Of a stretch of 64,000 bases of DNA, positions 54,937 through 62,621 are shown in pieces. Under the pieces are notes generated by a model. That model did no database searches, had not been told where the DNA came from, and saw nothing but the letters and a program-made list of their open reading frames with translations. The stretch covers positions 1 to 64,000 of the forward strand of contig CAZWHY010000006.1 in assembly GCA_964633725.1 (NCBI GenBank). The letters are read 5' to 3'. Both the position numbers and the translations under genes were made by a program. Numbering within the stretch: position 1 is the first letter of the stretch; every line of letters begins with the position of its first letter. The stretch comes from Berkiella_A sp964633725 (GTDB lineage: Bacteria > Pseudomonadota > Gammaproteobacteria > Berkiellales > Berkiellaceae).

Positions 54937-55868
54937 ATTGGTCTTTAAAAAAAGAAAACGTCAAAAAGTATTTATTAAAATTACAATCCGAGCTTTGTGC
55001 TAGCATTGCATCTGAAGACGCCACCGGGGAATTTATTATTGATGAATGGACTCGGGCAGAAGGGGGCGGTGGTATTTCTCGAGTTTTGGAAAATGGCAGC
55101 GTGATTGAAAAGGGTGGGGTTAATTTTTCGCATGTTTTGGGTGCGTCCCTGCCGAGTAGCGCATCTAATGTACGACCAGAATTAGCGGGGGCTGCGTTTG
55201 AAGCGATGGGGGTGTCCTCTGTGATTCACCCCATTAACCCTTTTGTGCCGACAGCACATATGAATGTTAGATTGTTTGTTGCCACCCCTAAAACAGGTGA
55301 GCCTATTTGGTGGTTTGGGGGTGGTTTTGATTTGACGCCCTATTATGGTTTTGAAGAAGATTGTGTCCAATGGCATCAAAAAACAAAAGCCATTTGTGAT
55401 GATTTTGGTGTGGATGTCTATCCTAAATATAAAAAATGGGCGGATGATTATTTCTTTATGCCACATAGAGATGAGCATCGTGGTGTGGGGGGGATATTCT
55501 TTGATGATCTCAATACCAGCACTTGGGGTTGGGATTTTGAAAAATGCTTTGAATTCATACAAGCTGTGGGGCAGGGCTTTATCGACTCTTATGTACCTAT
55601 TATTCAAAAGCACAAAGAGACAAGCTTTACAGAGGCGCAAAGAACCTATCAAAGCTACAGGCGTGGTCGGTATGTGGAATTCAACTTAGTTTACGATAGA
55701 GGCACATTATTTGGGTTGCAGTCCAACGGCCGAACCGAGTCGATACTCATGTCCTTACCCTCTGAAGTGAAGTGGGCTTATCAATGGCAACCAAAAGAAA
55801 ATACACCAGAAGCGGAATTAATCAGCAAGTATTTAATACCTAGAGATTGGGCGGCGATGGCTGTTTAA
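54933..55868 (+). CDS. hemF: Oxygen-dependent coproporphyrinogen III oxidase
   Basis: Aerobic decarboxylation of coproporphyrinogen III to protoporphyrinogen IX in heme synthesis (311 residues). WTRAEGGGGISRVLENG, GVSSVIHPINPFVPTAHMNVRLF (substrate-binding His), GGGFDLTPYYGFEEDC and the C-terminal YEFNLVYDRGT-like block (RYVEFNLVYDRGTLFGLQSNGRTESILMSLP) are all present. Its start overlaps the tsaC stop, so they are translationally coupled. Confidence 0.97.
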   Translation: MNWSLKKENVKKYLLKLQSELCASIASEDATGEFIIDEWTRAEGGGGISRVLENGSVIEKGGVNFSHVLGASLPSSASNVRPELAGAAFEAMGVSSVIHPINPFVPTAHMNVRLFVATPKTGEPIWWFGGGFDLTPYYGFEEDCVQWHQKTKAICDDFGVDVYPKYKKWADDYFFMPHRDEHRGVGGIFFDDLNTSTWGWDFEKCFEFIQAVGQGFIDSYVPIIQKHKETSFTEAQRTYQSYRRGRYVEFNLVYDRGTLFGLQSNGRTESILMSLPSEVKWAYQWQPKENTPEAELISKYLIPRDWAAMAV

Positions 55869-55941
55869 TTAAATAGTAAGATGTTTAAGTTTCTCCTTGC
55901 TATAATCTTAATACCACGATCCCATCGCGCTAGGATAAATT

Positions 55942-57372
55942 TTGATCAGAGGGAAATCAGGTAAGACAGGTAAGTTTTTAGGCTATGTGCTGCCAGCAGA
56001 AGAACTGCGGGAGCTATTGGAAAGTTTGTTTGTCTTTGGTAAAGAGAACCAAAAAGAATTTTTTTGGCGCATGGGTATTTTGCTGGTTATTTCTACTGTT
56101 ATTTGCACGGCTGGTTTATTATCTAATTCTGCAGCGGTTGTGATTGGGGCGATGTTAGTGGCGCCGATGATGCGTCCAGTGATGTCGTCCGCGGTAGCAA
56201 TTACATTGAGCTGGCCTAAGCGGTTCACTGAGTCTTTAATCATGGTTTTTTGTATGGCATTATCCGCCGTTGTCATTGCTATGCTCATGACTTGGTTCTC
56301 GCCCAACATGCTAGAGCTACCCCAGCAAGTTTTAGACCGAACAAAGCCAACGCTTTTTGATCTGACCATTGCTTTAGCGGCAGGTTGTGGTGGCGCTTAT
56401 ACCATGACTCGAAAAGAGGCGAGCGCTATTCCAGGGGTCGCTATGGCCGTTGCATTATTACCGCCTCTTGCTTCTTGTGGTGCCTTACTGGTTTATACTG
56501 AATATGACTTAGCCTTAAGAGCTTTTGTCTTGTTCTTTGTAAACTATGCGGCAATGGTTTTAGCGGGGGCTTTGACTTTTAGATTCGTGGGGGTAACCGC
56601 TAAGGTAGATCCTGCGAAAAAAAATATATTTTTCAAAGGATTTTTAGCCTTATTTACTTCTGTCGTTGTGACTATCTCGGTACCTTTATATTTTTATAGT
56701 CATGAAGTATGGTACGACGCTATGTATCGAGCGGAACACTCTGAGATGCTACAAGTATGGCTTAAAAAAAATCAGCTGAAAATTCAAGACGTGGATATTA
56801 ACAAACAGCGAACTTTAATATATTTGCATCTAACCGGTCCTACCCCCCCGTTAAATATTGAAGAGTTGTACAATGGTATTAAAGAAGTACGGCAACATGA
56901 AACGGGGCGAACCGATTTCTTTAAAATTGATATAACCTGGTCGCAAACAGGACATTTTAGCTGGCCCCCTGCCTCGGGGAAAGGTAAAAATGTTCGAGAG
57001 TTGAAACAAGATTACTATCCCATGTTAAGAGCATACACATGGCGTTGGACGGGTACTCAATACGCGGATGGTGACTGGCTACGCCCTCCAAGCCAAGAAA
57101 AAATGACTCTACTGTTTTTTGGCAATAGTAAGCTAAAAGTTGTGACAAGCTGTCAGAAAGCGCTAGGGGAGTATGCGTTAAGCCAAGAGGAAATTGAAAT
57201 AAATATTGAAATGGCGATAGCTGCGCGCTGTAAGGATTACAAGGTAGATAGTCGCTTTGTTTTAGATATTAATAATATTACAAATTTAGATATTCAGGAT
57301 GATCGCTTAGCTTTGAGACTAGATAATGATAGCGGTGTGATGTATTTTGAAGGGATAAAGGTTAAGAGATGA
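55942..57372 (+). CDS. DUF389 family membrane protein
   Basis: A 476-residue integral membrane protein. The DUF389 domain covers about 40-250: five to six hydrophobic segments with SNSAAVVIGAMLVAPMMRPVMSSA and GVAMAVALLPPLASCGALL, the conserved motifs of this family of unknown function. The C-terminal ~230 residues are soluble. The start is TTG 55942 with AGGA six bases upstream. The 3' end (encoding DNDSGVMYFEGI) is repeated 1.29 kb downstream beyond the fic gene, so the original end of this gene may have been replaced or duplicated. Confidence 0.9.
   Translation: MIRGKSGKTGKFLGYVLPAEELRELLESLFVFGKENQKEFFWRMGILLVISTVICTAGLLSNSAAVVIGAMLVAPMMRPVMSSAVAITLSWPKRFTESLIMVFCMALSAVVIAMLMTWFSPNMLELPQQVLDRTKPTLFDLTIALAAGCGGAYTMTRKEASAIPGVAMAVALLPPLASCGALLVYTEYDLALRAFVLFFVNYAAMVLAGALTFRFVGVTAKVDPAKKNIFFKGFLALFTSVVVTISVPLYFYSHEVWYDAMYRAEHSEMLQVWLKKNQLKIQDVDINKQRTLIYLHLTGPTPPLNIEELYNGIKEVRQHETGRTDFFKIDITWSQTGHFSWPPASGKGKNVRELKQDYYPMLRAYTWRWTGTQYADGDWLRPPSQEKMTLLFFGNSKLKVVTSCQKALGEYALSQEEIEINIEMAIAARCKDYKVDSRFVLDINNITNLDIQDDRLALRLDNDSGVMYFEGIKVKR
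57319..57356 (+). repeat. DUF389 3'-end repeat, copy 1 (in gene)
   Basis: A 38-base direct repeat with three mismatches to 58611-58648; it encodes the LDNDSGVMYFEG end of the DUF389 protein. Core: CGGTGTGATGTATTTTGAAGG. Together the copies flank the fic gene. Confidence 0.85.
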
Positions 57373-57416
57373 TGCTGCTTTCTAGTTGGAGGCAGAGCTA
57401 ATCAGCAAGTGTTTCC

Positions 57417-57439
57417 TACATAGGTAGATATGCTATGTA
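57417..57439 (-). terminator. Small hairpin at the fic stop
   Basis: TACATAG and CTATGTA form a 7-base-pair stem with a nine-base loop covering the fic stop codon (57433-57435), between the convergent DUF389 and fic genes. There is no T tract. Confidence 0.35.
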
Positions 57440-58482
57440 AGCGAATACCAAACACCACGCCCTCTGCCATGCATGGCAAGGTGCCCTTTATCGACAAGCA
57501 TGCGAAAATGCTCTTTAAGCGTATTACGGCTTGTTCCTGTCAGTTTAATCATATCGCCAATAGTTACGCGACCATGCCCTTTTGCTTGTTCAAGGATTTG
57601 AACGGACAATTCTGGTAAGGTTGCAAGAACGATTTTTTCTCGTTCTACTTTGCTAGATAGAATTTTTACTTGTTGTTGTAAAGACTTCAAAAAGAAAAGA
57701 ATCCATGGTTGCCAATTTGGCGCTTCTGTTCTGATTGTACTTTGTGTCTGTCTTAAGGATAGATAATAGTTTTCTTTGCTTCTTTCTATGATACTTTCTA
57801 ATGATGAAAATGGTGCATATGTATAGCCTGTACGCAAGAGCAGAAGTGTCGTGAGTACGCGGCTAAGCCTTCCGTTCCCATCCTGAAAAGGATGAATCTC
57901 TAAAAAAACAACAGTGAAAATAGCAATCACAAGCAATGGGTGTAAATGTTTATTCTCAAAAGATTTTTGGGTCCATGTCACCAGTTCTTCCATAAGCATG
58001 GGTGTTTTAAAAGGGGAGGCTGTTTCAAAAACAATTCCTACCTGTTTCCCTGTTTCGTCAAAAGCGGCGACACTATTTGAATTTGTTTTGTAGTTGCCAC
58101 GATGTCTTTCATCTTTTTGACTGTAGTTTAACAAGTTATGGTGGAGTTGTTTGATGTGATTTTCTGTAATGGCGATCTCTTTCCAAGACTGAAAAATTGT
58201 TTCCATAACATCAGCATAGCCAGCGACTTCCTGCTCGTCTCTTGTTTCAAAGGATTTGATTTCCAAGTTTGTTAGCAGTTTGTCAATGTCTCGGTCAGAA
58301 AGTTTGCTCCCCTCAATACGAGTTGACGAGCCAATGCTTTCAATAGTGGCAACACGTCTTAAAGCAGAAAGCCGTTCTGGCGCCAAAGTGCCCAAAGCAC
58401 GCCATGCTCCTTTGAATTCATCTATGGTTGAAATGAGAAAGAGCATGTCAGTTGTAATGTTTATATTATCTGTTTTAATCAT
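57433..58482 (-). CDS. fic: Fic-domain AMP transferase with C-terminal winged helix
   Basis: A Fic-family protein (349 residues from ATG 58482), expected to transfer AMP or another phosphate-containing group to protein hydroxyls. The catalytic motif HPFQDGNGRLSR (about 197-208) is complete with His, Asp, Asn and Arg. The inhibitory helix motif STRIEG (about 53-58) precedes it, so it is an autoinhibited class II Fic protein. The C-terminal ILEQAKGHGRVTIGDMIKLTGTSRNTLKEHFRMLVDKGHL is a winged HTH, suggesting autoregulation. No antitoxin gene is adjacent. A frame extension to TTG 58503 lies in the upstream repeats. It is the only gene between duplicated DUF389 ends, in opposite direction to its neighbours: probably acquired. 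Confidence 0.92.
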   Translation of the reverse strand: MIKTDNINITTDMLFLISTIDEFKGAWRALGTLAPERLSALRRVATIESIGSSTRIEGSKLSDRDIDKLLTNLEIKSFETRDEQEVAGYADVMETIFQSWKEIAITENHIKQLHHNLLNYSQKDERHRGNYKTNSNSVAAFDETGKQVGIVFETASPFKTPMLMEELVTWTQKSFENKHLHPLLVIAIFTVVFLEIHPFQDGNGRLSRVLTTLLLLRTGYTYAPFSSLESIIERSKENYYLSLRQTQSTIRTEAPNWQPWILFFLKSLQQQVKILSSKVEREKIVLATLPELSVQILEQAKGHGRVTIGDMIKLTGTSRNTLKEHFRMLVDKGHLAMHGRGRGVWYSLT

Positions 58483-58487
58483 AATAA

Positions 58488-58544
58488 CCAATAGTACACC
58501 CAATTACACCCATTTATCAAGCCAATAGTACACCCAATTACACC
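58488..58544 (-). repeat. Tandem 23-base repeat at the fic promoter
   Basis: Two identical copies of CCAATAGTACACCCAATTACACC at 58488-58510 and 58522-58544, 34 bases apart start to start. On the fic coding strand each copy holds two GGTGTA elements, giving four in a row just before ATG 58482. The arrangement looks like an operator for a DNA-binding protein, possibly Fic's own winged helix. Confidence 0.8.
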
Positions 58545-58610
58545 TAATTTTTAATGTTCTATGTTCTGTTTGTACTGATTCATGTGCTTACTTTGAGGTA
58601 GAAAAATGCC

Positions 58611-58661
58611 CTAGCTAATGATACCGGTGTGATGTATTTTGAAGGTATTCAGAAAAAGTAA
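58611..58661 (+). pseudogene. Remnant of a DUF389 gene 3' end
   Basis: The frame reads ANDTGVMYFEGIQKK then TAA, closely matching the DNDSGVMYFEGIKVKR end of the DUF389 protein. An in-frame stop lies just upstream and there is no start, so only the tail survives. Weak similarity (GCTTA..CTTTGAG) continues to about 58586. Either the original end was displaced by insertion of the fic segment, or a tandem second DUF389 gene was deleted. Confidence 0.7.
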
Positions 58662-58696
58662 AATATCTTGAGTTTTTATGGAGTTATCTAAATAAG

Positions 58697-59518
58697 ATGG
58701 CAGTTAAATTAGCTTTATTCGGTGATCCCGTCATGCATAGTTTATCACCTAGAATTCATACAGCATTTGCGAAACAATTTGCTTTGGATATTGAATATCA
58801 ACGCATACTAACCCCTAATGATGAGCTGGCTAAAACACTGGCTATATTCAAGCGAGCCGAGGGTTTTGGCGGGAATATTACAGTCCCGATTAAAAAAGAG
58901 GCATTTGCTTTATGTGATACGCACTCTTCATATGCTTGTCATGCGGGGGCTGTGAATACTTTTTGGTGGGAAAATGATAAATTAAAGGGTGATAATACTG
59001 ACGGCCGGGGGTTTTTAAATTATATTAAAAAGCACCTGGGCGAGGATATGGCAAATAAAAATATTTTATTATTAGGCGCGGGTGGCGCAGCGAGTGCATT
59101 AGCGTCTATGCTATCAGAACAACCGATCCAGTCTTTAAATATTGTGAATCGTAATGTGGCGCGTGCTGAAGCATTAGCGGATATGAGTCAGAGATTTCAA
59201 GCGTGTGGTTATGATGAGATAAATAAACAAGGCTTATCTACAAAGTTTGATTGGGTGATTAATGCAACGAGTTGTAGTTTGCAGAACAAAATACCAAAAT
59301 TAAGCGAAAAATGGGTAGAAAATACAACCGCAATAGATTTGTCCTATGGTGGTGGCGAACCGACAGTCTTTATGACATGGGCTAGAAAAAATAACGCGAC
59401 AAAAACAGATGATGGCCTAGGGATGTTAGTAGAACAAGCGGCGTTGAGTTTTAAACAGTGGTTTGATAAAGAGCCTGACACATTGCCTGTATTATTGAAT
59501 CTGCGAGAAAGAGAGTAA
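58697..59518 (+). CDS. aroE: Shikimate dehydrogenase (NADP+)
   Basis: Reduces 3-dehydroshikimate to shikimate in the aromatic amino-acid pathway (273 residues). The substrate site LFGDPVMHSLSPRIH, catalytic NITVPIKKEAF (Lys) and GDNTDGRGF (Asp), and the NADP loop LLLGAGGAASALASML followed by NRNVARA are present. ATG 58697 has a weak ribosome binding site. A small unknown gene follows after two bases. Confidence 0.96.
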   Translation: MAVKLALFGDPVMHSLSPRIHTAFAKQFALDIEYQRILTPNDELAKTLAIFKRAEGFGGNITVPIKKEAFALCDTHSSYACHAGAVNTFWWENDKLKGDNTDGRGFLNYIKKHLGEDMANKNILLLGAGGAASALASMLSEQPIQSLNIVNRNVARAEALADMSQRFQACGYDEINKQGLSTKFDWVINATSCSLQNKIPKLSEKWVENTTAIDLSYGGGEPTVFMTWARKNNATKTDDGLGMLVEQAALSFKQWFDKEPDTLPVLLNLRERE

Positions 59519-59520
59519 AA

Positions 59521-59841
59521 ATGGAAAAATTATTAAAACGTGATGAATTAGATACCCTTAAAAAAGAAAGCCCTGAACAATATAAGCAACAAATTGTTCA
59601 AGATTGGGATACACAAAAAGAAGATCTTGAAAAAGTAGAAGCGATTATCGAGTCATACAAACAAAGTGACAGGTCGGATACACTGATGGTGGGGGACAAA
59701 CCTTTTCCGCGATGGGCTCTAGACGCCTATGAATTTTTTACCGCAAAATATGGGGCACAATATGGCTCTGTTATCTATGAGAAAGTATTATCTAAATCTT
59801 GGGGGGAAATCAGCTTGAAATCAGCAGAACCATCGATTTAA
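59521..59841 (+). CDS. Small hypothetical protein after aroE
   Basis: A 106-residue soluble protein I do not recognise. The first half is a charged helix rich in Lys, Glu and Gln (KLLKRDELDTLKKESPEQYKQQ...); the second half is aromatic-rich (PFPRWALDAYEFFTAKYGAQYGSVIYEKVLSKSWGEISL) and looks folded. It starts two bases after the aroE stop with AGAGAG upstream, so it is co-translated with aroE. No membrane segment or signal peptide. Confidence 0.75.
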   Translation: MEKLLKRDELDTLKKESPEQYKQQIVQDWDTQKEDLEKVEAIIESYKQSDRSDTLMVGDKPFPRWALDAYEFFTAKYGAQYGSVIYEKVLSKSWGEISLKSAEPSI

Positions 59842-59868
59842 TTATTAAGATATAAGCGAGAGAATTTT

Positions 59869-60579
59869 ATGAGTCGATTATATAAAATAAAAGCGCATGC
59901 AATAAGTTGGTTTTTATTATTGTTTGTTTTTGTGAGCTTGCAAGCTGTCGCATCACAACCCGTACGCTTTATTAAAACAAATCAAAAAGTGGTTGCGTTA
60001 ACATTTGATGATGGGCCGTCAAAGCCTTACACGGAGCAAATATTAGCCATATTAGCAAAACAGAATGTCAAAGCGACATTTTATGTATTAGGGGTCTCGA
60101 TTAAGTCCCACCCAGATATCGTTAAAAAAACAATAAAAGCAGGGCATGAGTTGGGCAATCACTCTATGTACCATAAAAAATTAAAACGTAAAAATTCAGA
60201 TAGTATTGCCAGAGAAATTTTGAAAGTAGATGATTTGATTGAGAAAATGGGTTATACCAAAGAGCCGACTTTTAGATCGCCATTTGGCCAGGTTTCTCCT
60301 TCTATACAAAAAGCAGTGGATAAATTAGGCAAGCAAAACATATTGTTTAGCTATTTGCCCAAAGACTGGGAAGGTCCTGCTGCTAAAGTGATACATGATC
60401 GAATTATGACACGTGTGCGTCCAGGTTTTATTATTACATTGCACGATGGTGGCAAGCGTCGACAAACCACTGTGCAGGCAACAGAAATGTTGATTAATAG
60501 TCTAAAGGCACAAGGGTATCAATTTGTCACGATTTCAGAGTTATTAAGTATGGGCCCCGCGGTACATGTTTATCATTAA
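59869..60579 (+). CDS. Exported polysaccharide deacetylase (NodB domain, CE4)
   Basis: Metal-dependent N- or O-deacetylase of cell-wall or capsule sugars (236 residues). A signal peptide or anchor (AISWFLLLFVFVSLQAVA) precedes the NodB domain. All five CE4 motifs are present: TFDDGPS, NHSMYHK (metal His pair), FRSPFGQ, the DWEGP segment and IITLHDGGKRR. The substrate may be peptidoglycan or chitin-like sugars; sequence does not decide. Third gene of an aroE-led run. Confidence 0.92.
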   Translation: MSRLYKIKAHAISWFLLLFVFVSLQAVASQPVRFIKTNQKVVALTFDDGPSKPYTEQILAILAKQNVKATFYVLGVSIKSHPDIVKKTIKAGHELGNHSMYHKKLKRKNSDSIAREILKVDDLIEKMGYTKEPTFRSPFGQVSPSIQKAVDKLGKQNILFSYLPKDWEGPAAKVIHDRIMTRVRPGFIITLHDGGKRRQTTVQATEMLINSLKAQGYQFVTISELLSMGPAVHVYH

Positions 60580-60585
60580 GATATG

Positions 60586-60627
60586 GTAACGACTCCCCTC
60601 TACAACAAGCCGTGGGTGAGTCGTTAC
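60586..60627. terminator. Hairpin between convergent deacetylase and carbonic-anhydrase genes
   Basis: GTAACGACTC (60586-60595) pairs perfectly with GAGTCGTTAC (60618-60627), with an inner CCC/GGG. It lies six bases after the deacetylase stop and just before the end of the opposing gene. No clear T tract on either side. Confidence 0.6.
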
Positions 60628-60635
60628 AAGATACG

Positions 60636-61166
60636 TTAGATATCCATATACTTATGTTTGAGTTGAATATAGTTCTGCGCGCTGTATTCAAAGAAGGACA
60701 TTTCGGTTTCTGTCAAAGGGCGCTTCGCAACAGCAGGGCGCCCAGCCCATAAATAGCCACTTTTTAATGTTTTACCCGGTAGTACGAGGCTACCTGCGGC
60801 AAGTAGAACATTATTTTCTATCATAGCGCCATCTAAAATAGTTGAGTCCATCCCAATAATGCAATAATCCCCTACAGTACAACCATGTAGTGTCACTTTA
60901 TGTCCTACCGTCACAAAATCACCGACTTTAGTTGGGTAACCATCAGGATTAAAATCTCCCGCATGGGTGACATGAATGACCGTACCATCTTGAATGCTGG
61001 TGCCTTCGCCAATATCAATGTGATGCATGTCGCCTCGGATAGAGACATAAGGCCAAATAGAGCTATCTTTACCAATACTGACTTGCCCTATCACCGTTGC
61101 CATTGGATCAATATAAGCGGTAGAGGCAATATCGGGGTGGTGTGTATCAAATGTTCTGATATCCAT
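60636..61166 (-). CDS. yrdA: Gamma-carbonic-anhydrase-like hexapeptide protein (YrdA/CaiE family)
   Basis: Left-handed beta-helix trimer protein (176 residues). Hexapeptide repeats run through most of the length, and the metal-binding His pattern of gamma carbonic anhydrases is present (IHVTHAG and TVGHKVTLHG). Many relatives have no measured carbonic anhydrase activity, so the function is open. It lies nine bases after gor and is co-transcribed. Confidence 0.9.
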   Translation of the reverse strand: MDIRTFDTHHPDIASTAYIDPMATVIGQVSIGKDSSIWPYVSIRGDMHHIDIGEGTSIQDGTVIHVTHAGDFNPDGYPTKVGDFVTVGHKVTLHGCTVGDYCIIGMDSTILDGAMIENNVLLAAGSLVLPGKTLKSGYLWAGRPAVAKRPLTETEMSFFEYSAQNYIQLKHKYMDI

Positions 61167-61175
61167 AATTATTTC

Positions 61176-62525
61176 CTATCTTAGCGTGACTAATTCTTCG
61201 GCGACGGTGGGGTGAATGGCCATGGTTTCATCAAAATCTGCTTTTGTCGCGCCCATGCGAATGGCGACGGAAAAACCCTGTAAAATTTCATCCGCAAAAT
61301 CACCAATGAGATGACAGCCTATTACTTTATCGGTGGATTTTTGTATGATGAGTTTTATCACACATGGTATTTTATCTTCAGAAAAACTCGATAACATTGG
61401 GGTAAAGCGTGCATTATATACTTTAATGTCGTCTGGGCTATGTTGCGCTATGGCTTGTACTTCGCTCAAACCAATGGTGCCGATGGGTGGATGACTATAA
61501 ATGACCGTAGGAATATTATGATAATCTACTTTAAAATCTTTTTGTTGATTAAATAATCTTTCGGATAGTTTTCGACCCGCTTTTATGGCAACTGGTGTGA
61601 GCGGTGCTTTCCCTGTGACATCACCAAGGGCATAAATATTTTTTTGATTGGTATTTTGGTAATCATCAACCCATATACTGTTGTCAGATTTTTGCTCTAT
61701 TTGGGCTGCTGCGAGATTTAAGCCCTCTGTATTAGGGATACGCCCTATAGCCCAAATAACCGTATCAACGGGTTTGAGTATTTTTTGTTCTGAGCACTGC
61801 AAAACCAAGCCATCTTTTGTTTTAGCCAGCGATTCAAAAGTGTGTTCCGCACAAATGTGCATGCCATGATCTTGATAAATGTCGTGTAATGTTTGCGTTA
61901 TGGTAATGTCAAAAGTTCTGAGTATGTGTTTAGCTCTAAAAACCAAGGAGACGTCAACACCAAACCCTTGTAGCATGCCTGCTAATTCTATAGCAATATA
62001 ACCGCCTCCGACAATGGCAACTCGCTTGGGTAGGGCTTTGAGTGCAAAAAAGCCGTTAGAGTCTATGCCTAATTCTGCACCTGGGATATCTGGCCATCTG
62101 GGCGTGCTACCGGTTGCGATGAGTATATGCTTACCTTGGATTTGTTTAGAGCCAATGGCAACGGTTTTATTATCGACGAATTGAGCTGTGCCAGGCAGAA
62201 GGGTTATTTTATTAGAGAATATTTTTTTTTGATACAGGGTATGCAAATTGTCAATATAATCTTGCCTTTTTTGTACTAGGTTAGCCCAATTCAAGTTTGC
62301 TTTTTGCTTGGCAAAACAAAAGGCAGAGGCTTGTTCAATCTGTGCTTGCCTTTGGCTGGCCATCCACATGATTTTTTTGGGTACACACCCCACGTTGACA
62401 CAAGTGCCACCTAGCTCGCCTGATTCTACAATCGCAACAGAGGCGCCGTGTTCTGCTGCGCGGTTTGCTGCGGCAATGCCACCTGAACCCGCGCCGATGA
62501 CAATTAAATCAAATTTTTTATGCAT
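61176..62525 (-). CDS. gor: Glutathione-disulfide reductase
   Basis: NADPH-dependent flavoenzyme keeping glutathione reduced (449 residues). FAD-binding IVIGAGSGGIAAANRAAEHG, redox-active disulfide GGTCVNVGCVPKK, the NADPH loop IVGGGYIAIELAGMLQGFG with downstream FRAKHILRTFD (Arg residues selecting NADPH), and the C-terminal catalytic MAIHPTVAEELVTLR are all seen. These favour Gor over lipoamide or mercuric reductase. First gene before the gamma-carbonic-anhydrase-like gene; divergent from prlC. Confidence 0.95.
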   Translation of the reverse strand: MHKKFDLIVIGAGSGGIAAANRAAEHGASVAIVESGELGGTCVNVGCVPKKIMWMASQRQAQIEQASAFCFAKQKANLNWANLVQKRQDYIDNLHTLYQKKIFSNKITLLPGTAQFVDNKTVAIGSKQIQGKHILIATGSTPRWPDIPGAELGIDSNGFFALKALPKRVAIVGGGYIAIELAGMLQGFGVDVSLVFRAKHILRTFDITITQTLHDIYQDHGMHICAEHTFESLAKTKDGLVLQCSEQKILKPVDTVIWAIGRIPNTEGLNLAAAQIEQKSDNSIWVDDYQNTNQKNIYALGDVTGKAPLTPVAIKAGRKLSERLFNQQKDFKVDYHNIPTVIYSHPPIGTIGLSEVQAIAQHSPDDIKVYNARFTPMLSSFSEDKIPCVIKLIIQKSTDKVIGCHLIGDFADEILQGFSVAIRMGATKADFDETMAIHPTVAEELVTLR

Positions 62526-62621
62526 ATTTCTAACTCTGATATTTTGTGTGCAACAATTATTATTTTTTGCTTAGAAAATGATATTCTACCATACAGATTA
62601 TAGATAAGGAGCTAAAGAGAA

